A stretch of DNA of 64,000 nucleotides from Macrococcus bovicus (GTDB taxonomy: Bacteria; Bacillota; Bacilli; Staphylococcales; Staphylococcaceae): positions 124,001-188,000 of the forward strand of contig NZ_SCWF01000002.1 of the NCBI RefSeq assembly GCF_004359575.1, read 5' to 3'. Positions 33,932 through 44,388 of this stretch are shown one piece after another (position 1 is the stretch's first letter; every line of letters starts with the position of its first letter). Made by a program: the position numbers and the translations under genes. The notes under the pieces are model-generated. The model did no database searches, was not told where the DNA came from, and saw only the letters and a list, made by a program, of their open reading frames with translations.

Positions 33932-36218
33932 AATAAAGAAAAATAAAATAGGAGCAGTCCTTCTGGTTTTGTTATTCGGACTGCTCTTTTTTCTGTTGAT
34001 TTTTAGATATTCCTTTGTGATGCTGACAGGCACATCATCCGGACAGGATCTTGTGCTTAAAGCGAGTGAGAAATATGCGAGAAGTATCATCAACCAGCCT
34101 AGACGCGGCAATATTTATGACCGCAACGGGCAAATCCTTGCCCAGGATGTCAACGCCTACAAACTGATTGCAGTCCTGGATAAAAATATGAAGAACACTG
34201 ATCAGTCGCCTGCGCATGTGGTGGATGTCAAGAAGACGTCTCATGCCCTGGCGAAAATCATCGACATGCCGGAGAAGGAGATACGTGCTAAGCTATCAAC
34301 AAAGAAAGCGTTCCAGGTTGAGTTCGGCAAAGCAGGCAGAGATCTGACCTATGCACAGAAGAAGAGGATCGAGGCATTGAAGTTGCCCGGCCTGACGTTC
34401 TTCGCAGAGAAGAAGCGTTTCTATCCGAACGGCAACTTTGCCTCACACACGATAGGATTCGCAGAAAAAAATCCGGATACAGGGCAGATTGAAGGGATGC
34501 TCGGGATTGAGAAGGTCTTTAACACTTATCTGTCCGGACAGCCCGGCAGGACCTCATTCAACCAGGATATCTGGCAATACGTGCTGCCTAACTCAGGGAA
34601 TGTCAAGCCGGCAGTCGACGGCGATGATGTGCATCTGACCATCGATAAGAATATCCAGATATTTGTTGAGGATGCGATGGATAAAATGGTGAAGCGCTAT
34701 AAACCGAAGGATGTCTTTGCGGTCGTAGCTGATGCGAAGACAGGAGAAATACTGGGCTTCAGTCAGCGTCCGACATTTAATCCTGAGACAAGAGAAGGTT
34801 TTGGTGATAAATGGCAGAATGATTTATTCCAGAATACCTATGAGCCCGGCTCAACATTCAAGACATTCGGACTTGCTGCTGCTATCCAAGAAGGTAAGTA
34901 TGAGCGTCAGAAGAAATATATGTCAGGGACAAGGAAGGTTGAAGGCCACGAGATTTCCGACTGGAACGATGTCGGCTGGGGCAAGATTTCCATGAATGAA
35001 GGCTTTCAGCTGTCCTCGAACGTCCTGATGATGAAACTGCAGGACGAAGTCGGCATTGATAAAATGGAGAAGTACTATGAAAAATTCGGCTTCGGCAAGA
35101 AGACCGGCGTGCTCTTTGACGGCGAACCGGCAGGGAATATTTCGTGGGGAGATCCGCTGAGCCAGAAAGTTTCAGCTTTCGGTCAGTCCACGACAGTGAC
35201 GCCTGTACAGATGGTTCAGGCGGAGTCCGCTATCCTGAATGAAGGTCAGATGTTGAAACCTTATATCGTTCAGTCTGTGACTTCTCCCGACCGCTCAGTC
35301 GTTATAAAAGGTAAGAGAGAAGTGGTCGGTCAGCCGATCACAGCCGATACAGCCAAAAAAACAATGCGGGAATTAAAAGATGTTGTTTACGGTTCTGAGA
35401 TGCATGCGTTTAATTACCGGATAGATGATTATCAGATCGCCGGGAAGACCGGGACAGCACAAGTCGCTGACACAGAAAACGGCGGCTACGTGCAGGGACC
35501 GAACCCGTATTTCGTCAGCTTCATGGGTTATGCGCCCGCAGACAAGCCGAGAGTCATCGTCTATATGGGGATGTCTTTAGCCCAGAAAAACGACGCAGAA
35601 GCGTATAATATAGGTGTCTCACAAGGCTACAAGCCATTGATGGAGAATACGCTGAAATACCTCGATGTCTCGTCCGGTTCAAAGAAAAACGATAAGGTGA
35701 CGACGACTGAGGTGCCGGTTGTTCTCAATGACAGCACGGATAAAGCGGTATCTGAAATCGAAGCGAGAAACCTGAAGCCGGTGGTACTGGGTACGGGTGA
35801 CCAGGTGGTGGCGACACAGCCCGCATCCGGCCACATGCTTGAAGGAAGCAAGGTACTGCTCCTGACTTCAGGTGATATCACCCTGCCTGATCTCTCCGGC
35901 TGGTCTAAACGTGAACTTAATGCACTTGAGACATTGACGGGCGCCTCGATTAAGTTTGACGGCAGCGGCTATGTCATTAAGCAATCCGTTCCTGCCGGTA
36001 CAGCTGTTAAAAAAGGTCAGGAGATCGTCGTTGATATGGATTCACTAGACCCGTTGAAACAGTCAACGGCTTATGACCAGATAATTGATGCGGAACGTAA
36101 AGATGAAGAAAACGCCTTGCAGAAAGAAGTCGACCAGTCGAAGAAACAGTCTGAAGAACAGACATCTGCACAGGCCAAGGAGTCAAAAACTACAAAGGAG
36201 AAAGCGGCTACCGACTAG
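33918..36218 (+). CDS. pbp1: Class B penicillin-binding protein 1 (division transpeptidase)
   Basis: Septal transpeptidase working with FtsW; target of beta-lactams. 766 residues: short cytoplasmic tail and membrane helix (about 10-32), dimerisation domain with RRGNIYDRNGQILA near 56-69, transpeptidase with GSTFK (active Ser in SxxK) near 313-317, SSN near 369, KTGTA near 510, then two C-terminal PASTA domains (about 595-655 and 655-710) and a charged tail of about 55 residues rich in K/E/Q. PASTA domains are typical of this PBP in Staphylococcaceae. The stop codon lies in a 7-bp stem-loop before mraY. Confidence 0.96.
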   Translation: MAAIKIKKNKIGAVLLVLLFGLLFFLLIFRYSFVMLTGTSSGQDLVLKASEKYARSIINQPRRGNIYDRNGQILAQDVNAYKLIAVLDKNMKNTDQSPAHVVDVKKTSHALAKIIDMPEKEIRAKLSTKKAFQVEFGKAGRDLTYAQKKRIEALKLPGLTFFAEKKRFYPNGNFASHTIGFAEKNPDTGQIEGMLGIEKVFNTYLSGQPGRTSFNQDIWQYVLPNSGNVKPAVDGDDVHLTIDKNIQIFVEDAMDKMVKRYKPKDVFAVVADAKTGEILGFSQRPTFNPETREGFGDKWQNDLFQNTYEPGSTFKTFGLAAAIQEGKYERQKKYMSGTRKVEGHEISDWNDVGWGKISMNEGFQLSSNVLMMKLQDEVGIDKMEKYYEKFGFGKKTGVLFDGEPAGNISWGDPLSQKVSAFGQSTTVTPVQMVQAESAILNEGQMLKPYIVQSVTSPDRSVVIKGKREVVGQPITADTAKKTMRELKDVVYGSEMHAFNYRIDDYQIAGKTGTAQVADTENGGYVQGPNPYFVSFMGYAPADKPRVIVYMGMSLAQKNDAEAYNIGVSQGYKPLMENTLKYLDVSSGSKKNDKVTTTEVPVVLNDSTDKAVSEIEARNLKPVVLGTGDQVVATQPASGHMLEGSKVLLLTSGDITLPDLSGWSKRELNALETLTGASIKFDGSGYVIKQSVPAGTAVKKGQEIVVDMDSLDPLKQSTAYDQIIDAERKDEENALQKEVDQSKKQSEEQTSAQAKESKTTKEKAATD

Positions 36219-36233
36219 CCGCCTAAAACTAAT
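36194..36233 (+). promoter_or_regulatory. Stem-loop between Shine-Dalgarno and mraY start
   Basis: mraY has no ribosome binding site near its ATG at 36234. AAAGGAG occurs 33 bases upstream at 36194-36200, and between the two GCGGCTA / TAGCCGC forms a 7-bp stem (36204-36222) that includes the pbp1 stop codon. Folding would shorten the effective distance to about 14 bases. There is no T-run, so it is not a terminator. Confidence 0.55.
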
Positions 36234-37202
36234 ATGAAGACAATTATTTTTGCACTGAGTGCTTTTATTCTGACCGCTATCCTCGTGCCGATCTTTATCC
36301 CCTTACTGAAACGCTTGAAGTTCGGCCAGTCCATTCGCCAGGAAGGACCTCAAAGCCATATGAAGAAAAGTGGAACACCGACTATGGGAGGGCTGACTTT
36401 TCTGCTGAGCACTTTACTGCTGAGCCTGATCGCCCTGCTGTTTGTGGAAGACCGTGGTCCTATCATACTGCTGATATTAGTGACACTTGGTTTCGGGCTT
36501 ATCGGTTTTATCGATGACTATATCATTGTGGTGAAAAAGCATAATCAGGGGCTGACATCAAAGCAGAAGTTTCTCTTGCAGATTCTGATTGCTGTATTGT
36601 TCTATTCTGTCAGCCGTTTTCTAGGGCTGCTTGAAATCAGTACAACAGTCAACATTCCATTCACTGATGCAGGGTTACCGTTAGGTATTCTGTATATTGT
36701 GTTCATCATTTTCTGGCAGGTCGGTTTCTCTAACGCGGTCAACCTGACAGACGGTGTTGATGGTCTGGCGACCGGGCTGTCCATCATTGCTTTCGGCTGC
36801 TATGCCTATCTGGCTGCTGTACAGCAGCAGGCAGGCATCATGCTCTTCACACTGATTCTGATCGGCAGCTTGGCAGGGTTTCTCCTCTACAATAAAAATA
36901 AAGCCAAGCTTTTTATGGGAGACACCGGATCGCTTGCCCTCGGCGGCATCATCGCCACTGTCTCAATTATGCTGAACCAGGAACTGACGCTTCTTTTCAT
37001 CGGCCTGATGTTCGTAGCAGAAACATTATCAGTGATGCTGCAGGTGGCCTCATTCAAGTTAACCGGCAAACGTATTTTCCGTATGAGCCCGCTTCATCAC
37101 CATTTTGAACTGGGCGGCTGGAGCGAGTGGAAGATTGTCCTCGTCTTCTGGGCAGTCGGCTTAATCAGCGGCTTGATCGGTATTTATTTAGGAGTGAACT
37201 AA
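36234..37202 (+). CDS. mraY: Phospho-N-acetylmuramoyl-pentapeptide transferase MraY
   Basis: Makes lipid I by transferring phospho-MurNAc-pentapeptide to undecaprenyl phosphate at the membrane. 322 residues, ten membrane segments. Motifs: MKKSGTPTMGG near 42-52, GFIDDYIIVVKKHNQGLTSKQK near 94-115 (catalytic Asp pair), NAVNLTDGVDGLA near 168-180, GDTGSLALGG near 230-239 and PLHHHFELGGWSE near 287-299. Start ATG lies 15 bases after pbp1 and lacks a near ribosome binding site. murD follows directly. Confidence 0.97.
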   Translation: MKTIIFALSAFILTAILVPIFIPLLKRLKFGQSIRQEGPQSHMKKSGTPTMGGLTFLLSTLLLSLIALLFVEDRGPIILLILVTLGFGLIGFIDDYIIVVKKHNQGLTSKQKFLLQILIAVLFYSVSRFLGLLEISTTVNIPFTDAGLPLGILYIVFIIFWQVGFSNAVNLTDGVDGLATGLSIIAFGCYAYLAAVQQQAGIMLFTLILIGSLAGFLLYNKNKAKLFMGDTGSLALGGIIATVSIMLNQELTLLFIGLMFVAETLSVMLQVASFKLTGKRIFRMSPLHHHFELGGWSEWKIVLVFWAVGLISGLIGIYLGVN

Positions 37203-37203
37203 T

Positions 37204-38556
37204 ATGAAAAATGTGACAGATTATCAAGGTCAGCACGTCCTTGTACTCGGCCTTGCGAAAAGTGGTTATGAGACGGCTAAACTATTATTGAAGTTAGGGG
37301 CGACTGTGGTCGTCAATGACGGCGGCTCCCTTGAAACGAGTGAGGATGCGCAGGCGCTGCGGACGCTTGGTGTGCGCGTCATTGACCAAGGCCATCCGCT
37401 TTCGCTGCTGGATGATACTGACCTGATCGTCAAAAACCCGGGCATCCCTTACCAGATAGAAATTCTGCAGGAGGCTAGCAGACGCAGCATTCCGATTATC
37501 ACTGAAGTGGAGCTCGCTTATCGCATCCATGAGGGACGCACGATTGCCATCACAGGGACCAACGGTAAAACGACGGTCACTTCACTTATCGGCGATATGT
37601 TCAAGCAGAGTGACGTGAAAGGGCATCTGAGCGGTAATATCGGATACGTCGCCTCAAAAGTGGCGCAGGAAACAGCACCGGAGGACTATATGCTGACGGA
37701 GCTCTCATCCTTCCAGCTGATGGGGATTCAGACCTACCGGCCGCACATCGCCATCATCACGAATATTTATTCCGCGCATCTGGATTATCATGGCACGCAG
37801 GATGAATATGTCCGCGCCAAACTGAATATCTTTAAAAACCAGACAGCTGAAGATTTCCTCATCTTCAATTCTGACCAGAAGGCCTTATTGGATGACAGCG
37901 ACATAAAAAGCCAGGTTATTTACTTCTCGACGTCACAAGAGACCAACGGCAGCTATATTAAAGCGGACAAAGTTTATTTCAGAGATGAATTCATCATTGA
38001 TGTAAAGGATATTGTTCTGCCAGGTAAGCATAACCTCGAGAATGTGCTGGTCAGTGTGGCAGCCTGTAAACTCGCAGGGCTCCACAACGAAGCGATCATT
38101 AAGACGCTGACAACATTCAAAGGCATCAGCCATCGACTGGAGTTTGTGACAGCACATAACGGGGTGCGCTACTACAATGACTCCAAAGCGACCAATACAC
38201 TCGCTGCGTCATTTGCCCTTGACGCCTTTAATGAACCGGTACACTGGATCTGCGGCGGGCTCGACCGGGGCAATGGCTTTGAGGATTTAGACCGGCATGT
38301 CGAGCGGGTGAAACGGATGTATATTGTCGGTAAGACTACTGAGAAGTTGAAGTTATTTGCTGATCAGCACGGCATTATGTATACCATCTGTCAGGACGTG
38401 AAAGATGCGGTCAATCAGACGGCAGACTATACGAAGGCCGGAGAGGTAGTCCTGCTTAGTCCGGCCTGTGCCAGCTGGGATCAATACAAGACATTTGAAG
38501 TGCGCGGTGATGAGTTCATCAGACAGGTCGGTGTCATATGTCAGATGAACGATTAA
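37204..38556 (+). CDS. murD: UDP-N-acetylmuramoylalanine-D-glutamate ligase
   Basis: Adds D-Glu to UDP-MurNAc-L-Ala, an ATP-dependent cytoplasmic step of peptidoglycan synthesis. 450 residues with three domains: N-terminal Rossmann (VLVLGLAKSGYETAKLL), central ATPase with ITGTNGKTTVTSL (P-loop) near 113-125 and ELSSFQL near 161, and C-terminal domain with NDSKATN near 320. Begins one base after mraY and overlaps divIB by 19 bases. Confidence 0.97.
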   Translation: MKNVTDYQGQHVLVLGLAKSGYETAKLLLKLGATVVVNDGGSLETSEDAQALRTLGVRVIDQGHPLSLLDDTDLIVKNPGIPYQIEILQEASRRSIPIITEVELAYRIHEGRTIAITGTNGKTTVTSLIGDMFKQSDVKGHLSGNIGYVASKVAQETAPEDYMLTELSSFQLMGIQTYRPHIAIITNIYSAHLDYHGTQDEYVRAKLNIFKNQTAEDFLIFNSDQKALLDDSDIKSQVIYFSTSQETNGSYIKADKVYFRDEFIIDVKDIVLPGKHNLENVLVSVAACKLAGLHNEAIIKTLTTFKGISHRLEFVTAHNGVRYYNDSKATNTLAASFALDAFNEPVHWICGGLDRGNGFEDLDRHVERVKRMYIVGKTTEKLKLFADQHGIMYTICQDVKDAVNQTADYTKAGEVVLLSPACASWDQYKTFEVRGDEFIRQVGVICQMND

Positions 38557-39428
38557 AGCAGCTGAAACAAGGTGGACGTCAGAAAAGAAAAAGAAAACGT
38601 AGAATCCAGTTCGCTATTTTTATGGCGGTGATCTGTATGGTCACGTTAGTCCTTCTATATATGTTTACAGGCATCAGCTATGTCAAAGACGTGAAGATTG
38701 CAGGCAATCATCTGATTACTGATAAGAAAGTCAGCGAAATACTGGATATAGGGAAGAACAGCCGCATCTATACACTGCCCGTCACTGAGATGGAGCAGAA
38801 CCTCCGGCTGCAGGACGGCGTGAAAAACGTCGAGATTCAGCGTCATTTCCCGAATCAGGTCGATGTGAACATACAGGAATATGCGGTGCGTGCCATCGTC
38901 GCTGATGGCAGCACCTATCATCCGGTGCTCGAAAACGGTCAGATCCTGAAAAAGCAGCAGGCTGATAAATCGGGTCCGATCTTGAATGACTTTGAAGGCA
39001 GTGACAGGGTAAGGATGATTGATATCCTCAACCGGACGGAAGAGTCCATCCGCAATAACATGTCTGAAATCAACTTTCTGCCTAATCGTGAGGCTTCTGC
39101 CCGTGTTCAGATCTTTATGAACGATGGACTGGAAGTGATCGGTGATTTACGAACGATGGGCGACAAGCTCAACTATTATCCGGGTATGATGAAGGATATT
39201 CCTCGAGACTCTAACGGCAATCTGATCAAACCAGGTATCATTGATCTGGAGATAGGGGCCGTCTTTATTCCATATGAATCAAAAAAAGCGGAAGAGAAGC
39301 GGCTTGAAATTGAAAGTGAAATAGAAGCGAAGAAAGAACGGGACAAGAAAAAACACGATGATAAAATGCAGTCTCTTAAAAAGAAACTGGAACGGCAGAA
39401 AGAGAGCAAGACTGCTGAACAAGGATGA
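38538..39428 (+). CDS. divIB: Cell division protein DivIB (FtsQ)
   Basis: Bitopic division protein stabilising the FtsL/DivIC complex. 296 residues: very basic cytoplasmic N-terminus (QGGRQKRKRKRRIQ), one membrane helix (about 27-46), POTRA domain (about 49-118; ISYVKDVKIAGNHLITDKKVSEIL), beta domain, and a highly charged C-terminal tail of about 50 residues (K/E/R-rich, likely helical). Starts inside the murD end. The tail is probably extracytoplasmic, as in other DivIB proteins with a gamma region. Confidence 0.93.
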   Translation: MSDERLKQLKQGGRQKRKRKRRIQFAIFMAVICMVTLVLLYMFTGISYVKDVKIAGNHLITDKKVSEILDIGKNSRIYTLPVTEMEQNLRLQDGVKNVEIQRHFPNQVDVNIQEYAVRAIVADGSTYHPVLENGQILKKQQADKSGPILNDFEGSDRVRMIDILNRTEESIRNNMSEINFLPNREASARVQIFMNDGLEVIGDLRTMGDKLNYYPGMMKDIPRDSNGNLIKPGIIDLEIGAVFIPYESKKAEEKRLEIESEIEAKKERDKKKHDDKMQSLKKKLERQKESKTAEQG

Positions 39429-39460
39429 AGCAATATATGAGGTGTAAAACCGTTTTTTTG

Positions 39461-39489
39461 TTCACAATGACGTATGAATCATGTAAACT
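39461..39489 (+). promoter_or_regulatory. Putative ftsA promoter
   Basis: TTCACA (39461-39466), 17-base spacer, TAAACT (39484-39489), in the 101-bp gap between divIB and ftsA. ftsAZ commonly has its own promoter in this group. Confidence 0.45.
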
Positions 39490-39502
39490 TAAAATAGTGT
39501 AA

Positions 39503-40879
<1,377 letters not shown>

Positions 40880-40908
40880 TGGCCATTACAGTATAGGAGG
40901 AAAAGGGA

Positions 40909-42072
40909 ATGTTGGAATTTGAACAAGGATTTAATCATCTGGCTACATTAAAAGTCATTGGTGTCGGTGGAGGCGGTAATAACGCAGTCAACCGAATGAT
41001 TGAACACGGTATGAACAATGTTGAATTCATCGCAATTAATACTGATGGCCAAGCATTAAACTTATCAAAAGCCTCATCAAAAATTCAGATCGGTGAGAAA
41101 TTAACGCGTGGATTAGGAGCGGGTGCCAATCCTGAGATCGGTAAAAAAGCCGCTGAAGAATCACGCGAACAGATAGAAGATGCCATCCAAGGTGCGGATA
41201 TGGTATTCGTCACTGCTGGTATGGGCGGTGGTACAGGTACGGGTGCAGCGCCGGTCGTGGCCAAGATTGCTAAGGAAATGGGCGCGCTGACAGTCGGTGT
41301 CGTGACTCGTCCGTTCTCATTTGAAGGCCGTAAACGTCAGACACAGGCAGCAGCTGGTGTAGAGGCGATGAAAGCAGCTGTCGATACACTGATCGTTATC
41401 CCGAATGACCGTCTACTTGATATCGTCGATAAATCAACACCGATGATGGAAGCCTTCAAAGAGGCAGACAATGTCTTACGCCAAGGGGTACAAGGTATCT
41501 CTGACTTGATCGCAGTATCCGGTGAAGTCAACCTGGACTTCGCTGACGTTAAAACGATCATGTCCAACCAAGGTTCAGCATTGATGGGTATCGGTGTCGC
41601 TTCGGGTGAGAACCGTGCAATGGAAGCCGCTAAGAAAGCCATCTCTTCACCTCTTCTTGAGACTTCAATCGTCGGTGCACAAGGTGTCCTGATGAATATC
41701 ACAGGTGGCGAATCGCTGTCACTGTTCGAAGCACAGGAAGCTGCCAACATCGTTCAGGATGCAGCAGATGAAGATGTCAACATGATTTTCGGTACAGTCA
41801 TCAACCCTGAACTGCAGGATGAAATCGTTGTCACTGTGATTGCGACAGGATTCAATGATAAGCCGGTCCGCCCGACGACGAGTACACCGGTAAGAGAAAC
41901 GCCAAGAGAAGAGCGCTATGAGTCACAGCAGACTTCATACGTACAGCCTTCTTATTCGCAGTCACAACCACAGACTCAATCCCAGCCTAAACAGACTGAA
42001 TCACGTGACAGTGACCTCGATGTACCAAGCTTTTTACGTGACCGTTCACGCTCACGCCGTACAAGAAGATAA
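40909..42072 (+). CDS. ftsZ: Cell division GTPase FtsZ
   Basis: Tubulin-like GTPase forming the Z ring. 387 residues: [14 protein letters not shown] near 17-30, tubulin signature [10 protein letters not shown] near 104-113, synergy-loop [11 protein letters not shown] near 208-218, then an unstructured Gln/Ser/Thr-rich linker (about 320-365) and the conserved C-terminal peptide [19 protein letters not shown], which binds FtsA and SepF. Ribosome binding site TAGGAGGAAAAGG. A terminator follows, so ftsAZ may form the end of one transcript. Confidence 0.98.
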   Translation: MLEFEQGFNHLATLKVIGVGGGGNNAVNRMIEHGMNNVEFIAINTDGQALNLSKASSKIQIGEKLTRGLGAGANPEIGKKAAEESREQIEDAIQGADMVFVTAGMGGGTGTGAAPVVAKIAKEMGALTVGVVTRPFSFEGRKRQTQAAAGVEAMKAAVDTLIVIPNDRLLDIVDKSTPMMEAFKEADNVLRQGVQGISDLIAVSGEVNLDFADVKTIMSNQGSALMGIGVASGENRAMEAAKKAISSPLLETSIVGAQGVLMNITGGESLSLFEAQEAANIVQDAADEDVNMIFGTVINPELQDEIVVTVIATGFNDKPVRPTTSTPVRETPREERYESQQTSYVQPSYSQSQPQTQSQPKQTESRDSDLDVPSFLRDRSRSRRTRR

Positions 42073-42087
42073 CCAGACTATTCAATC

Positions 42088-42126
42088 GGTCCTATCGTCA
42101 CTCAGGTGATCGTGGGGCCTTTTTTG
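42088..42126 (+). terminator. Terminator after ftsZ
   Basis: Imperfect hairpin (GGTCC...GTCAC / GTGAT...GGGCC) followed by seven Ts, 15 bases after the ftsZ stop. Confidence 0.65.
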
Positions 42127-42139
42127 TTAGGAGAAGCTG

Positions 42140-42892
42140 ATGTATACAGAACTTAAACGAGTTGATAATAAAGTAATCGGTATCACAGAGAGACAAGGCG
42201 GATTCAGTCCTTATCCGTCAGATGCGATGAATATGGCGCTCTATATCGATGATGAAGCTGAAAATGTCATGCTGAATCAGCAGCGTCTCGCTGAAGCGAT
42301 TGATTTCAGTCGTGAGAACTGGGTTTTTCCGATCCAGACGCATGGCAATAAGATAGCGGAAGTGACGCGGGCTGACAGAGGAACGAATATCAGCGAACTG
42401 ACAGAAAGTCTGCATGGGATCGATGGCTTATACACGTATGACCAGGGTGTGCTCCTGACGATGTGTTTTGCCGACTGTGTCCCTGTCTATCTATACTCGG
42501 ACCGGGATGGATTTATTGCACTCGGACATGCAGGCTGGCGCGGGACACAAGGTGAGATCGTCCAGAAACTGATCGCAGCCTATCCGTCACCTGAGCACTT
42601 ACACTGTGTCATCGGCCCGTCAATCTGTGCGGACTGCTACGAAGTGAATGCAGACATTAAAGGACAGTTCAGCGCGGATACTGAACGCTATTTTGAGCTG
42701 AAAGACAACGGCAACTACAAAATCGACCTGCAAGGTATCAATAAAATGCTGGCGCTACAGGCAGGCATACCCAGCGATCAAATTGTCATCAGCGGCATCT
42801 GTACAGCAGAGGACGACCGTTTCTTTTCTTATCGCACTGAAAACGGTAAGACAGGCCGCATGCTAGCTTTTATAGGAACGAGGGAACAATGA
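42140..42892 (+). CDS. ylmD: YlmD / YfiH-family multicopper-like purine nucleoside enzyme
   Basis: Protein of 250 residues of the YfiH (laccase-like, CNF1) family. Members were called polyphenol oxidases but act on purine nucleosides. Conserved residues: QTHGNKIAEV near 63-72, TMCFADCVPVYLY near 109-121, GHAGWRGTQGEIV near 131-143 (His and Gly-Trp-Arg), IGPSICADCYEV near 159-170 with Cys ligand. Position after ftsZ is standard. Ribosome binding site TTAGGAG. Overlaps ylmE. Confidence 0.9.
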   Translation: MYTELKRVDNKVIGITERQGGFSPYPSDAMNMALYIDDEAENVMLNQQRLAEAIDFSRENWVFPIQTHGNKIAEVTRADRGTNISELTESLHGIDGLYTYDQGVLLTMCFADCVPVYLYSDRDGFIALGHAGWRGTQGEIVQKLIAAYPSPEHLHCVIGPSICADCYEVNADIKGQFSADTERYFELKDNGNYKIDLQGINKMLALQAGIPSDQIVISGICTAEDDRFFSYRTENGKTGRMLAFIGTREQ

Positions 42893-43542
42893 TGGATGTA
42901 AAAGACAATCTGAAGGCGATCAATGAGGAAATCGAGGCAGTGACAGCACACCCTCCCACTGTTATCGCCGTGACAAAATATGTTACAATAGACCGAGCAC
43001 AAGAAGCCTATGATGCGGGTCTCAGACATTTCGGTGAGAACCGGATTGAAGGGTTTCTTGAAAAGAAAGCAGCCCTGCCGCAGGATGCGACATTTCATTT
43101 CATCGGCTCTTTGCAGACACGAAAAGTGAAAGAGGTCATCAATGAAGTCGACTACCTGCATTCACTGGACCGCCAGTCGCTTGCTGATGAGATAGAGAAG
43201 CGCGCAGTGCATACGATCAGATGTTTTGTCCAGGTCAACGTCGCAGGTGAAGACTCCAAACATGGTTTTGCACCTGAGGAGGTCATGTCCTTTGTCGAAG
43301 GCCTGAAGGATTTTGAGAAGATAGAGGTCGTCGGTTTAATGACGATGGCACCACATATTGAAGATCAGACCCAGCTCCGTACATACTTCGCTGAACTGAA
43401 GCGACTGCAGCAGAAGATCGCTGCACTCGGCCAGCTGAATGCGCCGTGTACAGAACTGTCGATGGGGATGAGTAATGATTACTTGTCTGCCATCAGTGAA
43501 GGGTCAACATTTATTAGAATTGGGACTAAGTTAGTCGGATAG
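42892..43542 (+). CDS. ylmE: YggS-family PLP homeostasis protein
   Basis: Pyridoxal-phosphate binding protein of the YggS/PLPBP family that keeps PLP and amino-acid pools balanced. 216 residues, one alanine-racemase-type barrel: VIAVTKYVTIDRAQEAYDAG (PLP Lys near 28), FGENRIEGFLEKK, FHFIGSLQTRKVKEV near 72-86, and LSMGMSNDYLSAISEGSTFIRIG at the end. Two adjacent ATGs (42889, 42892); the second is preferred because GAGGG then lies 7 bases upstream. Start overlaps the ylmD stop. Confidence 0.92.
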   Translation: MDVKDNLKAINEEIEAVTAHPPTVIAVTKYVTIDRAQEAYDAGLRHFGENRIEGFLEKKAALPQDATFHFIGSLQTRKVKEVINEVDYLHSLDRQSLADEIEKRAVHTIRCFVQVNVAGEDSKHGFAPEEVMSFVEGLKDFEKIEVVGLMTMAPHIEDQTQLRTYFAELKRLQQKIAALGQLNAPCTELSMGMSNDYLSAISEGSTFIRIGTKLVG

Positions 43543-43551
43543 GAGGCTGTC

Positions 43552-44040
43552 ATGGCGATTAAAGATGTATTTAAAGGATTCTTTGTCATTGATGATGAAG
43601 ATAATGAAAACGAAGTTTATAGCAGTGAGGATACAAGAGAAGAGCGGTTGCGTGCACAATCTGTCCAGAAGCAGTCAGCACCTGCACCTGTGAAACAGAT
43701 CAAGACGACTGAAAAACGTGTCGTTAAACCTAATGTGGTCAACATCAAACCGGAGCCTGTATCTGCCAGTTCAAAGATGTGTCTCTTTGAGCCACGAGTA
43801 TTTTCAGATACACAGGATATTGCAGATGAGCTGAAAAACAGAAGGGCGACCCTGGTCAACCTTCAGCGCATTGATAAGATCTCTGCGAAGCGTATCATCG
43901 ATTTTCTGAGCGGGACGGTCTATGCCATAGGGGGCGATATACAGCGTATCGGCCAGGATATATTCTTATGTACACCAGATAATGTAGAGGTGGCAGGCAG
44001 CATCACTGAGATGCTGGATGCGCCAGAGGAGGAAGAATGA
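43552..44040 (+). CDS. sepF: Cell division protein SepF
   Basis: Membrane-binding FtsZ partner that bundles filaments into rings. 162 residues: N-terminal amphipathic helix ([13 protein letters not shown]), variable acidic/Gln linker (about 14-78), then the SepF core with [42 protein letters not shown] pattern (about 79-120) and [23 protein letters not shown]. Ribosome binding site TAGGAGG. Overlaps ylmG by 4 bases. Confidence 0.95.
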   Translation: MAIKDVFKGFFVIDDEDNENEVYSSEDTREERLRAQSVQKQSAPAPVKQIKTTEKRVVKPNVVNIKPEPVSASSKMCLFEPRVFSDTQDIADELKNRRATLVNLQRIDKISAKRIIDFLSGTVYAIGGDIQRIGQDIFLCTPDNVEVAGSITEMLDAPEEEE

Positions 44041-44330
44041 GCTTAGGGGTTATTGCAGCTATCTTAAATGGCATCTTATTTTTACTGACGGTTTATTTCT
44101 ACGCCATTATTATCTATATCTTTATGTCGTGGATACCGGGCTTAAGAGAATCATTCATCGGCGAATGGATCAGCAGATTTGTTGAGCCTTATCTTGAGAT
44201 CTTCAGAAAGATCATTCCGCCGCTCGGCATGTTCGATTTTTCACCGATCGTAGCGATCTTTGTCCTGCAGATGTTCCAGCGAGGGCTTGTCGCTATCTTT
44301 AATCAGTTTATCGTACCGATGTTTATGTAA
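44037..44330 (+). CDS. ylmG: YggT-family membrane protein YlmG
   Basis: Small membrane protein of 97 residues with two membrane helices and the family signature FMSWIPG near residues 29-35 and [29 protein letters not shown]. Role unknown; linked to division and to osmotic or chloroplast-nucleoid functions in distant relatives. ATG overlaps the sepF stop (ATGA). A terminator-like hairpin follows. Confidence 0.92.
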   Translation: MSLGVIAAILNGILFLLTVYFYAIIIYIFMSWIPGLRESFIGEWISRFVEPYLEIFRKIIPPLGMFDFSPIVAIFVLQMFQRGLVAIFNQFIVPMFM

Positions 44331-44338
44331 TTAGAGAA

Positions 44339-44369
44339 AATAATCTCATGCAGGTGAGGTTATTTTTTT
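44339..44369 (+). terminator. Terminator-like hairpin between ylmG and ylmH
   Basis: Ten-bp stem AATAATCTCA / TGAGGTTATT with one wobble pair, 6-nt loop, followed by seven Ts. It lies inside an otherwise continuous gene string, 20 bases before ylmH. Confidence 0.7.
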
Positions 44370-44388
44370 ATCTGAAAGGACAGTTAGA

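Noticed and set aside
36204-36222. Terminator between pbp1 and mraY
   Set aside because: The stem is only 7 bp and no T-run follows, and mraY has no promoter of its own.
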